This document shows positions 62,809 to 64,000 of a stretch of 64,000 bases of DNA, piece by piece. Location of the stretch: NCBI GenBank assembly GCA_963513935.1, contig OY740768.1:70048231-70112230 (forward strand), written 5' to 3'. Source of the stretch: Aphrophora alni (Eukaryota; Arthropoda; Insecta; Hemiptera; Aphrophoridae). Positions within the stretch are counted from its first letter, which is position 1. The number at the start of each line of letters is the position of its first letter. A model generated the notes under the pieces. It was not told the origin of the DNA. It saw nothing but the letters and a program-made list of their open reading frames with translations, and searched no databases. Both the position numbers and the translations under genes were made by a program.

Positions 62809-64000
62809 TTAGGTTGACATACAAATTATTTACATTTTTGTTTGTTCACAAATAAAATATCATTTTTAAAATTTAATAATACAGTTTAGCAGAAAAGTGC
62901 AGTAAAAATTTAAATACTTGTATATTTGAAATTCTAGTTGGTTCACGATACCTATTGCATATTTTTCTTAGATTTTTCAATAAGTATGAAGGGTTCTTAC
63001 TGTTGTACTGAATTGGCTCATGATATGATAATAGATTTTTCAAGTTAAGGTATTAAAAGAGTTAAGTAGTTATAACACTACATTAAAAATTTTATTCTTG
63101 ATTCATCTTGATGATGTAGTTTTGGTTAGAAAAATTAGATCACAGTTCATTCTTAGTCTGACCACAACACAAGTTTGTTGGTTCAAATTACTTTATTCTA
63201 ATATCATCAAGCTTCATAAACCTAATACTATATGTTTTTAACTTTGACTCATCCTATTATTTAGTTAAAATTTTGTACTCAATTTGCATGTTAAATAGTT
63301 GTTCATAAAATAAATTAATAAAATGCTTTGTTTTTCCTTTCATTTTATTTTAAAGAGATATTGCTCCATCGCTTTGCCTTTACTTTTATTTGAAAGTTAT
63401 GCATGTTTTTACTTCTTTGTAAATAATAGTTGTAATTAACATAGCATTAATTTAAAGCTTTGTAAGAAAATAAAAGCGCGTAAATATTTTCTATTTACAA
63501 ATAATCAGCTGTTATAACATTTATAGTGTTTTCTATATTATATTTAAGGAGCTGATGTACATAGACAGAGTAATTGAACCTTTTGTCTGATTTCCACTGA
63601 ACACCAATGAATAGAGTGTAGAGAAAATATTTGTTGGTAGTATTGTAATTAGTTTAGCCTAGCTATCCTTAAAACTGGTATGTGAACACATTCTGAAGTA
63701 AAGTTTTTGATAAACATACTGTGAATCTAAAAGCACTAAATAAACATATTTCTGTTAAAATTATGACTATTGAAATGAATATGTTATATAATTTTCTACA
63801 CATATTCTAATATTGTGCAGTATAAGTTGTTGAATATAATATTTAATTTTAATACATTTTACATAACAAAACCAAATTGACTTTGACTAGCTATTATGAT
63901 AGTGAGTACCACTTAACCTGAATACTACCTAAAAAAACGATATATTTACAAATTGAAATTAAATCATTAATTACTAATCATAGTTTGTTAATAATTAGAG
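62809..64000. other. Non-coding end of the window
   Basis: AT-rich with no feature recognised. Confidence 0.4.

Overview
The window is eukaryotic: AT-rich DNA with one multi-exon gene whose introns all follow GT-AG, surrounded and invaded by many transposable elements. The Synaptotagmin-14-type protein, the mix of Helitron, hAT, mariner, Penelope, non-LTR and gypsy elements, and a short CCTAA run suggest an arthropod, probably an insect. The species cannot be named from this sequence.

The only host gene I can support is a Synaptotagmin-14/16 orthologue (Syt14) on the + strand. Nine coding exons lie between 19436 and 59341. Their phases join without a break into 498 residues: an N-terminal transmembrane segment, an acidic linker, then C2A and C2B. 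The exon with the start codon was not found. Positions 1-19435 are upstream or first-intron sequence holding only repeats and relics; everything after 59341 is 3' UTR or intergenic.

Layout. 1-19435: dispersed repeats, including a 5-copy family (family A) and a 2-copy family (family B), a decayed Helitron with a helicase relic (6146-6945), and microsatellites. 19436-31072 (intron 1): a hAT transposase relic; a TIR element (20804-23279) whose interior is almost wholly a 69-bp minisatellite of about 34 units; a decayed Penelope-like element with RT and GIY-YIG parts; non-LTR fragments; and a 5'-truncated LINE with target-site duplication inside an A-rich LTR-like region. 31073-38380: Syt14 exons 2-5. 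38381-50617 (intron 5): a young, apparently complete gypsy-type LTR retrotransposon (39237-47292, LTRs identical by eye) with gag and pol in one frame separated by a single TGA, followed by a decayed non-LTR element. 50618-59341: exons 6-9, with two decayed mariner-type transposases in intron 7, one split by a hAT-type element with a perfect 8-bp target duplication. 62119-62808: a short Helitron-like element with both termini.

The most unusual items are the TIR element filled by a minisatellite, the gypsy element's gag-UGA-pol layout, and three primer-binding-site-like motifs (two inside the LTR, one at its edge) that look like fossil U5/PBS junctions.
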